Below, in pieces: positions 35,372 through 43,829 of a stretch of 44,001 nt of DNA. Position 1 is the first letter of the stretch, and each line of letters starts with the position of its first letter. The stretch lies in contig NZ_PDOG01000012.1 of the NCBI RefSeq assembly GCF_003202205.1, positions 983 through 44,983 of the forward strand, read 5' to 3'. The translations under genes and the position numbers were made by a program. This DNA comes from Halomonas sp. LBP4. Its GTDB lineage: Bacteria > Pseudomonadota > Gammaproteobacteria > Pseudomonadales > Halomonadaceae. The notes beneath the pieces were generated by a model that was not told where the DNA came from, made no database searches, and saw only the letters and a program-made list of their open reading frames with translations.

Positions 35372-36235
35372 ATGCACCGTACTACCGTAGTACCGTACAT
35401 TGCACAACGAGGCGAGACTGACTCTCGCGAGCTCTCCCCGCCCACCGGCGCGATGGATGACCTGCTGGAACGCAGGGAGAGGGCGCTGGCCCTGGTGGGC
35501 TCCGCGATGGAGCAGCTGGCCGAGGCCACGGCGCTGATGCCACTCAACGGCTTCGGCTTCACCTCCAGCCTGCGTAAACAGTCCTGGTCATCTCTGGCAT
35601 GTCGTCCCGATGAGGTGCGTACCCGTGCCGTGGCTGAGGCGGCCAGCGCCTTCGATGCCGAGGGCTGGCGCTGGTTGATGGACCATTCCGGGATGTCGGC
35701 GGTGATGACGGCCGACGACAAGCGCGAGATTCAGAAGGATCTGGCGACCAACCCCCTGCCGCTGACCCGGGAGAACGTCCACGCCACGTTCATCCAGCTG
35801 TTCGGCCAGCGCCATGAGGTGTTCCGTCGGGGCGTCGTCGAGCTCTTCCGCTCTCTGGCGCGGGAGTACCGCAGCCACAGCGCGTTCAAGGTCGGCAAGC
35901 GGCTGGTGCTGCCCCAGGCCTTCCGGGAAGCCGGTTGGAACGGTTTCAGCTCGGCACGGGAGCGCGTGGATGACCTGGAGCGGGTCCTGTGTCTGCTCGA
36001 GGGCCAGGACCCGACCCACCTGACGCATGCCGAGCGGCTATCGACCGAGCTCGAGGCCCGTCGCCGCCGCGGCGAGAGCGAGCACGAGACCGAGTGGCTG
36101 ACCTGTCGCTGGTTTGCCAACGGCAACCTTCACCTGTGGCTCAACCAGCCCCAGCACGTGGAGCGCATCAACGCGCTGATCGCCGAGGAGTGCGGCGCCA
36201 GCATCCCCCACGAACACCCCAGGAGGACCGCCTGA
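35372..36235 (+). CDS. DUF4942-like protein
   Basis: A 287-residue protein whose middle and end resemble the DUF4942 family found near antirestriction and modification genes in plasmids and prophage-like islands (recalled, not searched). Key stretches are GWRWLMDHSGMSAVMTADD, ENVHATFIQLFGQRHEVFRR, FKVGKRLVLPQAFREAGWNG and WFANGNLHLWLNQPQHVERI. A short N-terminus precedes them. GGAGGAG gives ATG 35372, so its first codons contain the TACCGTA repeats. ATG 35453 is a weaker alternative. It overlaps the next gene, a paralogue, by a TGATG junction. Confidence 0.75.
   Translation: MHRTTVVPYIAQRGETDSRELSPPTGAMDDLLERRERALALVGSAMEQLAEATALMPLNGFGFTSSLRKQSWSSLACRPDEVRTRAVAEAASAFDAEGWRWLMDHSGMSAVMTADDKREIQKDLATNPLPLTRENVHATFIQLFGQRHEVFRRGVVELFRSLAREYRSHSAFKVGKRLVLPQAFREAGWNGFSSARERVDDLERVLCLLEGQDPTHLTHAERLSTELEARRRRGESEHETEWLTCRWFANGNLHLWLNQPQHVERINALIAEECGASIPHEHPRRTA
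35375..35397. promoter_or_regulatory. TACCGTA octamer operator, copy 3
   Basis: CACCGTA (35375-35381), TACCGTA (35383-35389) and TACCGTA (35391-35397) form three direct repeats with an exact 8-bp period. They sit within the first codons of the 35372 gene and just after the ParB-like gene. Confidence 0.5.
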
Positions 36236-37851
36236 TGAACCAGCAGACTCACGATCACGCCCCGACCGTCGAGGTGCTCGGTGAAGAGCTCGGCGAGTTC
36301 TTTGCGCCGGTCTCGTCGGACATGATCGACCGGCTCATTGGCGAGTATCAGGCGATGCGCCGCAAGATTCAGGAGACGGTGGACCTGGTGATGGGGGAGG
36401 GCCACCAGGATGCCATCGGCTACTGCCTCGAGGGCAACATGCCGGACATGTCCCGCTATGGGGGAAAGAGCCTCGAGCGACTACTCAACCCCGAGGGTGC
36501 CTACAAGGCACTGGACGCCGATTTCTGGCAGCGGGCCTTGAACCTGACCGACATCCTCGAGGTCATGCCGGCCAAGCGCCGCAATGACTGGGCCGAGCAG
36601 ATCCGTCGCTTCGATACGCCGACCTTCGAGGAGAGCACCGTCAGGGCCACCCTGGAAAGCCTGCTGGCGCAGCGCCCGGCCTTCTTCGCCGAGCGGGTCG
36701 ACGGTGTGTTCCGCGTGCTGTCCGGTGTGCACAAGACCAACAAGACGGTCGGTTTCTCGAAGCGCATGATCGTCGGCTGCATGCTCGATGACATGCAGCA
36801 TCCCAGCAGCCGCATGTCGAACTACCTGAACGACCTGCGGGCGGTGGTGGCCCGCTTCATGCACCGTGACGAGCCGTCGCACAACACTAGCTACTGCGAC
36901 CTCTATCGGCTGCGTGAGCGGCTGGGGGTGTGGCATAGCCTCGATGGCAATGCCCTGCGGGTCAGGCTCTACAAGAAAGGCACCTGCCATATCGAGGTGG
37001 CGCCCGACATCGCCTGGCGGCTCAACCGGGTGCTCGCCAGCCTGTACCCGGAGGCGATCCCCAGCGAGTTCCGGACACAGCCGGCACCGGGCCCCAAGCC
37101 CAAGCACTTCGATCTGATGACCCGTCCGCTGCCGTTCGCGGTGCTGAACGCCCTGCGAGACTGCCGTCCTCACGACGACTGGACCGAGCTGACCGTGTGC
37201 GCCAGCGACAAGCACACCTGCCAGGAGGTGGAGCGTGTCCTCGAGTCGCTGGGTGGTGTGCGCACGCAGACGCGACGCTACGCCTTCGACTACAACGTCC
37301 GAGAGGCCATCGACCACGTGATCCTGTCGGGGGTGATCCCGGATCAGCGCAGCCACCAGTATTACCCGACGCCGGAGCACATTGCCGAGGCGGCCGTCGC
37401 CGCGGCCGAGCTGGCGCCGGGTGAGGAGGTGCTGGAGCCCAGTGCCGGACAGGGCCACCTGGCCCGCCTGCTGCCCCGGGAGCGCACGACCTGCGTCGAG
37501 GTGGCCGCGCTGCACTGCCAGGTGCTCAGGGCCCAGGGGTTCGATGTGGTCGAGGGGGACTTCCTGGAGTGGGCGCGTTCGGCCCCGCGCTTCGACAAGG
37601 TGGTGATGAACCCTCCGTACCAGGGCGGGCGACATCAGGCTCACCTCGATGCCGCGGCCAAGCTGGTCGCCCCGGGCGGCAGACTGGTGGCGATCCTGCC
37701 GGCCTCTGTCTCGTCGCATCCCTCAAGGGCACTGACCGACTGGGAGGTGGAGATCTCGACTCCCTACACTGGCGACTTCAAGGGGACCAGCATTTCCGTG
37801 GTCATCCTGACGGCCACCAAGCCCGCCGAAACTGCAAGGAAAGCCGCATGA
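36235..37851 (+). CDS. DUF4942-like domain fused to an adenine methyltransferase
   Basis: A 538-residue protein. Residues ~75-295 form a second DUF4942-like region: KALDADFWQRALNLTDILEV, STVRATLESLLAQRPAFFAE, KTVGFSKRMIVG and KKGTCHIEVAPDIAWRLN. Residues ~370-535 are a SAM-dependent methyltransferase with YYPTPEHIAEAAV, the motif EPSAGQGHL (~401-409), and the catalytic NPPY at 459-462, typical of N6-adenine enzymes. The start at ATG 36235 overlaps the previous stop. The two tandem DUF4942-like proteins may form a complex in which only the second modifies DNA. Confidence 0.8.
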   Translation: MNQQTHDHAPTVEVLGEELGEFFAPVSSDMIDRLIGEYQAMRRKIQETVDLVMGEGHQDAIGYCLEGNMPDMSRYGGKSLERLLNPEGAYKALDADFWQRALNLTDILEVMPAKRRNDWAEQIRRFDTPTFEESTVRATLESLLAQRPAFFAERVDGVFRVLSGVHKTNKTVGFSKRMIVGCMLDDMQHPSSRMSNYLNDLRAVVARFMHRDEPSHNTSYCDLYRLRERLGVWHSLDGNALRVRLYKKGTCHIEVAPDIAWRLNRVLASLYPEAIPSEFRTQPAPGPKPKHFDLMTRPLPFAVLNALRDCRPHDDWTELTVCASDKHTCQEVERVLESLGGVRTQTRRYAFDYNVREAIDHVILSGVIPDQRSHQYYPTPEHIAEAAVAAAELAPGEEVLEPSAGQGHLARLLPRERTTCVEVAALHCQVLRAQGFDVVEGDFLEWARSAPRFDKVVMNPPYQGGRHQAHLDAAAKLVAPGGRLVAILPASVSSHPSRALTDWEVEISTPYTGDFKGTSISVVILTATKPAETARKAA

Positions 37852-38330
37852 ACAAGGTTCACTACCACTTCCTGCTGATCCTGATGCTCACCGGGCTCTG
37901 CGCAGGGCTTCTCTACCACCTGCGCTCGGAAGCGCTGATCGCCCCGGGGGTGTTCGCCGGGGCGCTGGGGATCGTCGCCTTTATCACGTTGCTGGCGCTG
38001 CTGGGGTCCCGTGGCCCCTGGCGCCAGCCCCGTGATACTGGGGTGCCGGACCATGTCCAGGAAGAGCGCGACGCGCAGTCACGTCGCTACCTCGAGAAGC
38101 ACCATGCCCAGGAGGCATCCCCCCAGGTGATCAAGGCGGCCAGGGAGCTCGCGCTGCGTGAGGGGCACCTCAACTCTTATGAGCGAAGGCTCGCGGACAT
38201 CGACCACCAACCCCTGAGACTGGGGGATGTGTGGCTGGCGCTTGAGGGCAGTCGCGTCGAGGCCGGGGTGAAGACGGCGATGGATGACAACGCGCTGACG
38301 CACCTTGCACGAGGGCGCCTCGACGCATGA
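37848..38330 (+). CDS. Membrane-anchored protein of unknown function
   Basis: A 160-residue protein with two hydrophobic spans near the start (residues ~7-23 and 33-53) and a long charged cytoplasmic tail that looks helical. It starts in an ATGA overlap with the methyltransferase gene, with AGGAAAG upstream. The family is not recognised. Confidence 0.65.
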   Translation: MNKVHYHFLLILMLTGLCAGLLYHLRSEALIAPGVFAGALGIVAFITLLALLGSRGPWRQPRDTGVPDHVQEERDAQSRRYLEKHHAQEASPQVIKAARELALREGHLNSYERRLADIDHQPLRLGDVWLALEGSRVEAGVKTAMDDNALTHLARGRLDA

Positions 38331-39163
38331 CCACACGCCTCTATCACACCACCACTCCGGCGGCGGCCTATGAGATCCTGGCCTCGCGGTGCTACTCGCC
38401 AGACACCACCGATCCGAGCCACCCCTCGGCCGCCATGCCGATGGTCTGTTGTGACTTCGCCGGCGAACCGGCCACCTCGGTGCCTGGACAACCGCGGGAT
38501 GCGATGGGCGCCAGCCTGGTGCTGGCCTGGAAGGGACCGGAGGCCCGGCTGGAGGCCTGGGGCACGGGCCCTGAGCCGGATGTGCTCTATCACGACTACC
38601 AGCAGCGAGGCTTTCAGAGCGCCCCAACTTACGCCCGTAGCCTGTTGCCGGCGGGGAGTCAGGCCCACCTCCGCGTGATTGGTCTGCGTCTCGATCTCGA
38701 CGTTCTCAAGGAACACTGGCTCGCCGGCCGCTTGCCGAGCGGGCTGAGGGGCGCCCCACGGGGCCAGCCGGGATCTCTGAAGCGACTGGGCGTGAACCGT
38801 GCCATCAAACAGGCCGAGGAACACCTGCAGGCCCTGGTGCCCAGTGAGGGCCTGGCGCTCCGAGTGGCCGGTCCCTCCCAAAGGGATCGTGAGCTGCATG
38901 CGCAGTATGACCGGGCGGCCACTCGCCCCGAAGTGCTCGCGGTGCTCCATGGCGCCGCCCTGGCGCGGAAATGGGGGGTTGGCCTGACCGACCAGCTCGC
39001 GCAGCGCTCCCCCAGCCAACAGCTCCGGGACGCGGCGCTCTACCTGTTGATGGCGCCGGGCTTGTTGTCCGAGGACGCCATCCCGGGCGACCTGCACCTC
39101 ATCCCCGATTCCCGACTGTACCGGGACAGCTGCCACCTGCTGGCGCATGTCTCGGCGGCCTGA
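38327..39163 (+). CDS. Protein of unknown function with an ART-like start
   Basis: A 278-residue protein. The first 30 residues, RLYHTTTPAAAYEILASRCY, have the Tyr-His-Thr and AAxxIL pattern seen at the start of some ADP-ribosyltransferase-fold proteins. A later LVLAWKG strand and LRVIGLRLDLDVLKEHW could belong to the same fold. I do not see a convincing catalytic Glu, so this remains a suggestion. The second half is mostly helical. It is coupled by an ATGA overlap to the membrane-protein gene. Confidence 0.6.
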   Translation: MTTRLYHTTTPAAAYEILASRCYSPDTTDPSHPSAAMPMVCCDFAGEPATSVPGQPRDAMGASLVLAWKGPEARLEAWGTGPEPDVLYHDYQQRGFQSAPTYARSLLPAGSQAHLRVIGLRLDLDVLKEHWLAGRLPSGLRGAPRGQPGSLKRLGVNRAIKQAEEHLQALVPSEGLALRVAGPSQRDRELHAQYDRAATRPEVLAVLHGAALARKWGVGLTDQLAQRSPSQQLRDAALYLLMAPGLLSEDAIPGDLHLIPDSRLYRDSCHLLAHVSAA

Positions 39164-39173
39164 TCCACCCGCC

Positions 39174-39377
39174 ATGCCGGTATCCCACGATGTGCGGACG
39201 CTCCGCCGTGACGCCGCCGAGATCCGCCGTGAGACGGGCGACTTCGCCCCATCGCCCTATCCAGCATGGACCGCAGAGGATATGGCCTGGCTGGTAGGCA
39301 TGGACGATGCCTCGGGCGACTACCCGGCTCAGACGCCACCGGCACAGTCGAGTGAGGCGCAGCTCGCGCTGTTCTGA
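39174..39377 (+). CDS. Small protein of unknown function
   Basis: A 67-residue protein beginning MPVSHDVRTLRRDAAEIRRE and ending in LALF. It is mostly polar with one possible helix. No strong ribosome site is seen. ATG 39147, inside the previous gene, is an alternative start. Confidence 0.45.
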   Translation: MPVSHDVRTLRRDAAEIRRETGDFAPSPYPAWTAEDMAWLVGMDDASGDYPAQTPPAQSSEAQLALF

Positions 39378-39389
39378 CACCATGAAGCC

Positions 39390-40907
39390 ATGACCAGGAA
39401 CGTCTCATCATCGACCGCCAAGATCCCGTTCGGTCTGCGTGACGGGCGCGTGATCCATATCGACGAGCTGTCACCCAGAGAGCGCGGGTTGCGATGCGGC
39501 TGTGTCTGCCCCGAGTGCCAGACGCCCCTGGAAGCGAGGATGGGGGAGAAGGTTCGTCACTACTTCGCCCACTCGAACAGCGACCGCCCCTGCAGCACCG
39601 GCGCCGAAACCGGCATCCACCTTGCCGCCAAGCAGCTCATCGCCGATCGCCTCGCCATCCCGGTGTCGGCCCTGACCGCCAGCGTGGAAGCGCTCGATAG
39701 CCGCGGTCACAAGCTCACCGTGTCGAAGAAGATCTATCCCGGCGCCGCTTGGCACCCCGTCGACCATGCCGTGCTGGAAGTCGGCCTGGGCGATATCCGG
39801 CCCGACCTGGTCGTGACACTGGGCGGCGTGCAGATCCTGATCGAGGTGGCGGTGACCCACTACATCGACGAGGAGAAGCGCCGTCGTCTCGAGGAGCGCG
39901 GCCTGCGCTGCATCGAGATCTCGCTCGGCCATGTGCAGCGCACCCTGACGCTCGATGTGCTCGAGGACGAGATCTACAGCCAGTTCAACGCCATGTGGAT
40001 CGTTAACCCGAGGCTGGAAGAAGCGCGGCCAGCGCTGGAAGCGAAACTGGCCCAGCAGATCGCCCACGCCAATGAACGCAACCGGCGGGCGGACGAGGAG
40101 GTAGCCCAGGAGCGCCAGCGCCAGCGAGAGGCCGCCATTCGGGCTGAAGAGAGGTGGCAGGCTGACGCCAAGCGTCGCGCCGATGAGCAGGCGCGGTTGG
40201 ATGAGCAGGCGCGGCTCGATCGCGAGAAGCGAGCCGAAGAGACGAAGGCCAGATGGGAAGCGCAACGCAAGGCCGATCTCGAAGCGGAGCAGCGGCGTCG
40301 TGAAGAAGCGAGGCGCACCTGGGAGCGCGAGCGCGAGGCTCAGAGCCTGGACGGCATGGAGGCGGAGGCCAGGCGGCTCCACGCCGCTTGCCGAGAGCTT
40401 GCGAGGAAGCTGGCGGCCACGGAGTCGCTACCTCAGCGCTTTTCGCTACCCCAGCTGGAGCGCCATACGCGAAAGGCGATGGCGCGAATGGACATCGAGA
40501 CGCCCCCGCCTGCATTGATGCGTTCGATTCCCGGGGACTGGGTGTTTGGCATCGCGCCCGTGGAGTGGAAGCTCGGGCTGTTCCTGGACGTGATCTTCAC
40601 GCCGAGAGTGTTGTCGGGGGCTGAGCACTGGCTCTCCATGGCAGACCTGATGGAAAGCGCTCGTTTATTGGGGCTCCAGGAAGTCGCACTGCTTGCCGAG
40701 GCGCGGGAATTGCTCGACAATGCTCGCTACTACCAGCTCCTGGAGACACTCCCGGAGGTGAGCCGCCTCTCGACGCTGCCCGATGCCCGTCAGGCGATCA
40801 TGGATTTCGTCGGGGACCTGGCGAGCTTCAACATGCTCGAGCTCGTTCCCAGCACCACGGTTGAGTTCACCTTCCGAGGATTGCCGCCCAACCTGTGGGC
40901 CGCGTGA
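39390..40907 (+). CDS. CoiA-like nuclease with coiled-coil middle
   Basis: A 505-residue protein. An N-terminal zinc-like part (CGCVCPECQTPLEARMGEKV, then RHYFAHS) and ETGIHLAAKQLI match the start of CoiA-like competence nucleases. A PD-(D/E)xK-type core follows, with DIRPDLVVTLGGVQILIEVA and a THYIDEEKRRRLEERG end. Residues ~205-345 form a long Arg/Glu/Ala coiled coil. The C-terminal ~150 residues are not recognised. CoiA is linked to processing of incoming DNA in transformation. Here a role in plasmid DNA repair or transfer is inferred. It is the last gene in the plus-strand run. A weak ribosome site precedes ATG 39390. Confidence 0.75.
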   Translation: MTRNVSSSTAKIPFGLRDGRVIHIDELSPRERGLRCGCVCPECQTPLEARMGEKVRHYFAHSNSDRPCSTGAETGIHLAAKQLIADRLAIPVSALTASVEALDSRGHKLTVSKKIYPGAAWHPVDHAVLEVGLGDIRPDLVVTLGGVQILIEVAVTHYIDEEKRRRLEERGLRCIEISLGHVQRTLTLDVLEDEIYSQFNAMWIVNPRLEEARPALEAKLAQQIAHANERNRRADEEVAQERQRQREAAIRAEERWQADAKRRADEQARLDEQARLDREKRAEETKARWEAQRKADLEAEQRRREEARRTWEREREAQSLDGMEAEARRLHAACRELARKLAATESLPQRFSLPQLERHTRKAMARMDIETPPPALMRSIPGDWVFGIAPVEWKLGLFLDVIFTPRVLSGAEHWLSMADLMESARLLGLQEVALLAEARELLDNARYYQLLETLPEVSRLSTLPDARQAIMDFVGDLASFNMLELVPSTTVEFTFRGLPPNLWAA

Positions 40908-40922
40908 GCCATCGGTGCCTGC

Positions 40923-41757
40923 CTAATGCGCCTCCGGCAGCTCCTCCCAGCGGGTGGTGTAGGCAGGGGACAGGAACTGCCGGCGCATCTCCCACCCTGA
41001 CGACACCTCCTCCTGAGCGATCCGCACGGTCCCGCGCCCCATCCGGGCATTGATCCTGTCCATGACAGACATCAGCTGCTCACTGCCGGGCCGGCGCCCC
41101 GGGGCAAAGAGATCGTCGGTGCGGTGCCGGGCCGGCACGAACTGCGAGAGCATGACGCCACCCTTGGCATAGGCCGGCCCCGGCCGGTACATCCGCGTGA
41201 GAGCGTCCATCGCAGTGCCGATCAGCTCGCGACTGTCATCGGTGGGGGCAGGGAAGGCCACAATCTGCCGGGCGCTGTAGGGCTCCCCACGGCGGTCGAA
41301 CGGCGAGGTGTGGATGAAAGCCTGCATGCAGTGGGTCAGCGACCCCTGGGCGCGAAGCTTGGCCGCGGCGCGTGCCGTCAGGCTGGCCAGCGCCGCGGCA
41401 AGCCCTTCGCGGTCGTGCACCCGCCTACCGAAGAAGTCTGGCTGGCAATGATCTGCTGCTTGGGTACCGGGTCCTCATCAAAGGGGAAGCAGGGCTCCCC
41501 GCCGAGCTCCCGGGCCGTGCGCTCCACGGTGACACCGTAGTGGCGGCGCAATAGCCGGGGGTTGGCCCTCGCCAGCTGCCAGGCGGTGGTGATCCCCAGG
41601 TCGGCCTCGAGTCTGCGGGTCAGCCGAGAGCCGATCCCAGACTTCGCTCACCGGCGCCAGGCGCAGGAGCTTTTCCCGGCGCACTGGGTCGCGCAGGTCG
41701 ACAACATTGCGGGTCTGCGCCGCCCAACGCTTGGCTCCCCAGTTGGCAAGTTTGGCT
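40923..41757 (-). pseudogene. umuC: umuC-like Y-family polymerase, truncated and frameshifted
   Basis: Three minus-strand pieces read as the C-terminal half of UmuC. The first (from 41757) is AKLANWGAKRWAAQTRNVVD and RREKLLRLAPVSEVW. After a shift near 41637 comes GIGSRLTRRLEADLGITTAW and on to KQQIIASQTS. After another shift near 41435 comes GRRVHDREGLAAALASLTAR through to the end, with a DUF4113-type tail (MDRINARMGRGTVRIAQEEV then WEMRRQFLSP). The polymerase palm with its catalytic acids is missing upstream of 41757. The gene is therefore dead. Its little-finger end is the best-preserved part. No umuD is present. Confidence 0.85.
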
Positions 41758-41860
41758 CTATACTACAGAGCATATTCTTTCTCATCGAAGATGCTGTAGT
41801 GCAGTCATCGTACATGTGCAGATAGCATCAGTGTGCCTTGCCATGGGGAGGTAACCTCAC

Positions 41861-42184
41861 ATGCCAGCCTATCGGATCCTGCGTGCCGAAGGTTGCTATC
41901 CCTTTCATGTGGTAGATCGCGATGGGTTGCCGCACCCGGAGCTGACCCTCTATGCCTGCATGTCCGTGCGTCACCACGCATCGCTGACGGCAAGAGCCTA
42001 CACGAGGGAAGTGGTCTCCTTTGCTTCATGGGCGGCAGATCATCCCGTCGTGATTCGACAGGGTTGGCAGTTGCTGGGGCCTCCTGCTCAGGTGCGCGCA
42101 CTGTTGGCTTTCTTCCTCGCTTCGGAAATGAAGTGCATCGTGGCGTTGGGTCGAGTATGCGACGTCAACTACTTTGACCGGTCG
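41861..42184 (+). pseudogene. Tyrosine-recombinase-like N-terminal fragment cut by an IS
   Basis: An ATG at 41861 follows GGGAGGT by eight bases. It opens a frame (MPAYRILRAEGCYPFHVVDR, then a TARAYTREVVSFASWAADH helix) resembling the N-terminal DNA-binding part of some site-specific integrases. After YFDRS the frame enters the terminal repeat of the insertion sequence at 42185, so the catalytic domain is lost. The rest of the gene does not appear beyond the IS within the window. Confidence 0.6.
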
Positions 42185-43829
42185 TGTTGCCTCACAAGAA
42201 AAGGTTACTCTGCTGCCTCATCAGGAATGTTACCGTGTGGTTGCCCCACTTCATTGCTGATCTTCTCTTCATGATCGAAAGTATCATCGGTACTACCTGG
42301 ACCAAACACAAGGTGAAGCGCCATCTGCCTGCGCCACTCTTTGACCCGGCGTTGCAGTGTCCGAAGATGTCCATTGGGATACGTACCAGGATGCTCCCGT
42401 TGCAACCGCTCTAACAGGCCCTTTGCTGATTGATCGGGGGATGCTTCCAACCAACCCACGATAGTTGGCCACACGCCTTCGAACGGGTCTTGCCGGGTAC
42501 GCCAGTGCCGGCTTGCCTTTAGTGCCGTACGGTGAGTTGGGCGAACCTCTCCCTCATGCCATGCCGTCGAAAGACTGGCGAGAAAATGGGTGAGATCATC
42601 TTTCTTATGGGCAGGCGTAGGTGGTTCGCCGCCTGCCGCGATAATCGCCAGTCGTTGCTGCATGGTGCGAATTTGATCCAGAAGCTGGAGGGGGTCGAGG
42701 GTTTCCGATAAGTGCTGTAGTTGCGCTTTGATGGTGTCGGGAATGGTATTCGACCCGAGTAATCGCGAACAGGGTGTTTGCGGTGCATGGTAGCGCTTCA
42801 CGACTCGGGCACCCGTACGGACTTTCTCTTTGAGCTTGAACGACGGCTGAAAGAAATTGATGAACAAGCGTGCCGCCGCATAAAGCTGTGACAGGGCCTC
42901 GAAGGCGGCCAGACCCTCAAGCCGTCGGTATCCCACCAGTCGTCTGACGACCGCCCCGTTCTTCTGCTCGATCCAGGCCTGATCGTTCTTGTGATAGGGC
43001 CTCGATCGAGTCAGCTCGATGCCATGGGTAGCGCAGTGCCGCAGCAGCACTTCATTGAGAAACTCGGAGCCGTTATCGACATCGAGCCCGCGTAGCACGA
43101 AAGGCAAGCTCCCACGCAGGGCCTCAACGGACTCGACGACCAGCGTTCCGTCGCGTGCCAGGAGTGGCGCACAGTCGGTCCATCCACTCGCCACATCAGT
43201 CACCGAGAGGGTGTGAAGATAGCTACCGGTCAGCCTCTCGCCGGAATGCACCACCAGGTCCATTTCCAGATAACCCGGCAAGGGATCAGACCAGTCGCCA
43301 AAAGTGCGGATTGCCACGTTGCGCTGCGCTGCCGTGGGTTTTCTCCGGGTTTGACGACGCGAGCCCCCGAGGCGGGTCTCGCAGAGCAACCGATCGATCG
43401 TGGCGGCACTCATGGACATGAGCTTGTCGTGGACCCCGGCGTCAAGGTGGAGATGGCCATGGCGCTCAAGGGCCGGTAGCAGGATAGGAAGTAATGCCTT
43501 GAGGCGCTTGCCGCAGATCCTGTCTGAGGCCTCCCAAATCACGATCAACGCCTGGTGTACTGCGTCATCGTAAACTCGTTTCCGCCTGCCTCTCGGTGTC
43601 TGGGGATCGAGATCTGCCGAGCCGTTCAGGATCCGGATGGCTGATTTCCGATGACACCCACTGGTCAGGGTGAATTCATCGAGGATCCGACCTTTCTCTT
43701 CACGAGAACCCTGCGCATAGCGCTCCCTCAGAACGCCAATCAGCTCTTGCCGACCAGGAGTCGTCATTTTCTTTGCCATCACCGCCACCTCAGCTTCTGC
43801 CCTTGGTAACCCAGTGTGTGAGGCAACAC
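42185..43829 (-). mobile_element. 1.6-kb insertion sequence with TGTTGCCTCACA ends
   Basis: Both ends carry the inverted repeat TGTTGCCTCACA followed by GGTTAC a few bases inside (42185 on the plus strand, 43829 on the minus strand). It encodes one long rve-type transposase. No matching target duplication is visible: the left flank ends GGTCG and the right begins CCCTT. The element has therefore probably taken part in a deletion or rearrangement. Left flank is an integrase-like gene, right flank the end of istB. Confidence 0.75.
42205..43779 (-). CDS. rve-family DDE transposase of the right-end IS
   Basis: A 524-residue transposase. An N-terminal helical part reads MTTPGRQELIGVLRERYAQG, with LTSGCHRKSAIRIL as the DNA-binding region. 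The integrase core shows LEMDLVVHSGE (first Asp), LDVDNGSEFLNE (second Asp) and QAWIEQKNGAVVRR (Glu). A Mu-like C-terminal part follows. It resembles ISNCY/IS481-type transposases, and I am unsure of the exact family. ATG 43779 is chosen because the frame upstream belongs to istB. MTT at 43767 is a close alternative. The frame is open into istB only because the insertion happens to be in frame. Confidence 0.8.
   Translation of the reverse strand: MAKKMTTPGRQELIGVLRERYAQGSREEKGRILDEFTLTSGCHRKSAIRILNGSADLDPQTPRGRRKRVYDDAVHQALIVIWEASDRICGKRLKALLPILLPALERHGHLHLDAGVHDKLMSMSAATIDRLLCETRLGGSRRQTRRKPTAAQRNVAIRTFGDWSDPLPGYLEMDLVVHSGERLTGSYLHTLSVTDVASGWTDCAPLLARDGTLVVESVEALRGSLPFVLRGLDVDNGSEFLNEVLLRHCATHGIELTRSRPYHKNDQAWIEQKNGAVVRRLVGYRRLEGLAAFEALSQLYAAARLFINFFQPSFKLKEKVRTGARVVKRYHAPQTPCSRLLGSNTIPDTIKAQLQHLSETLDPLQLLDQIRTMQQRLAIIAAGGEPPTPAHKKDDLTHFLASLSTAWHEGEVRPTHRTALKASRHWRTRQDPFEGVWPTIVGWLEASPDQSAKGLLERLQREHPGTYPNGHLRTLQRRVKEWRRQMALHLVFGPGSTDDTFDHEEKISNEVGQPHGNIPDEAAE

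Noticed and set aside
41762..41800. LexA box before the umuC remnant
   Set aside because: ACTACAG and CTGTAGT occur but not in the CTGT-N8-ACAG arrangement, and the gene is truncated here, so its real promoter is gone.
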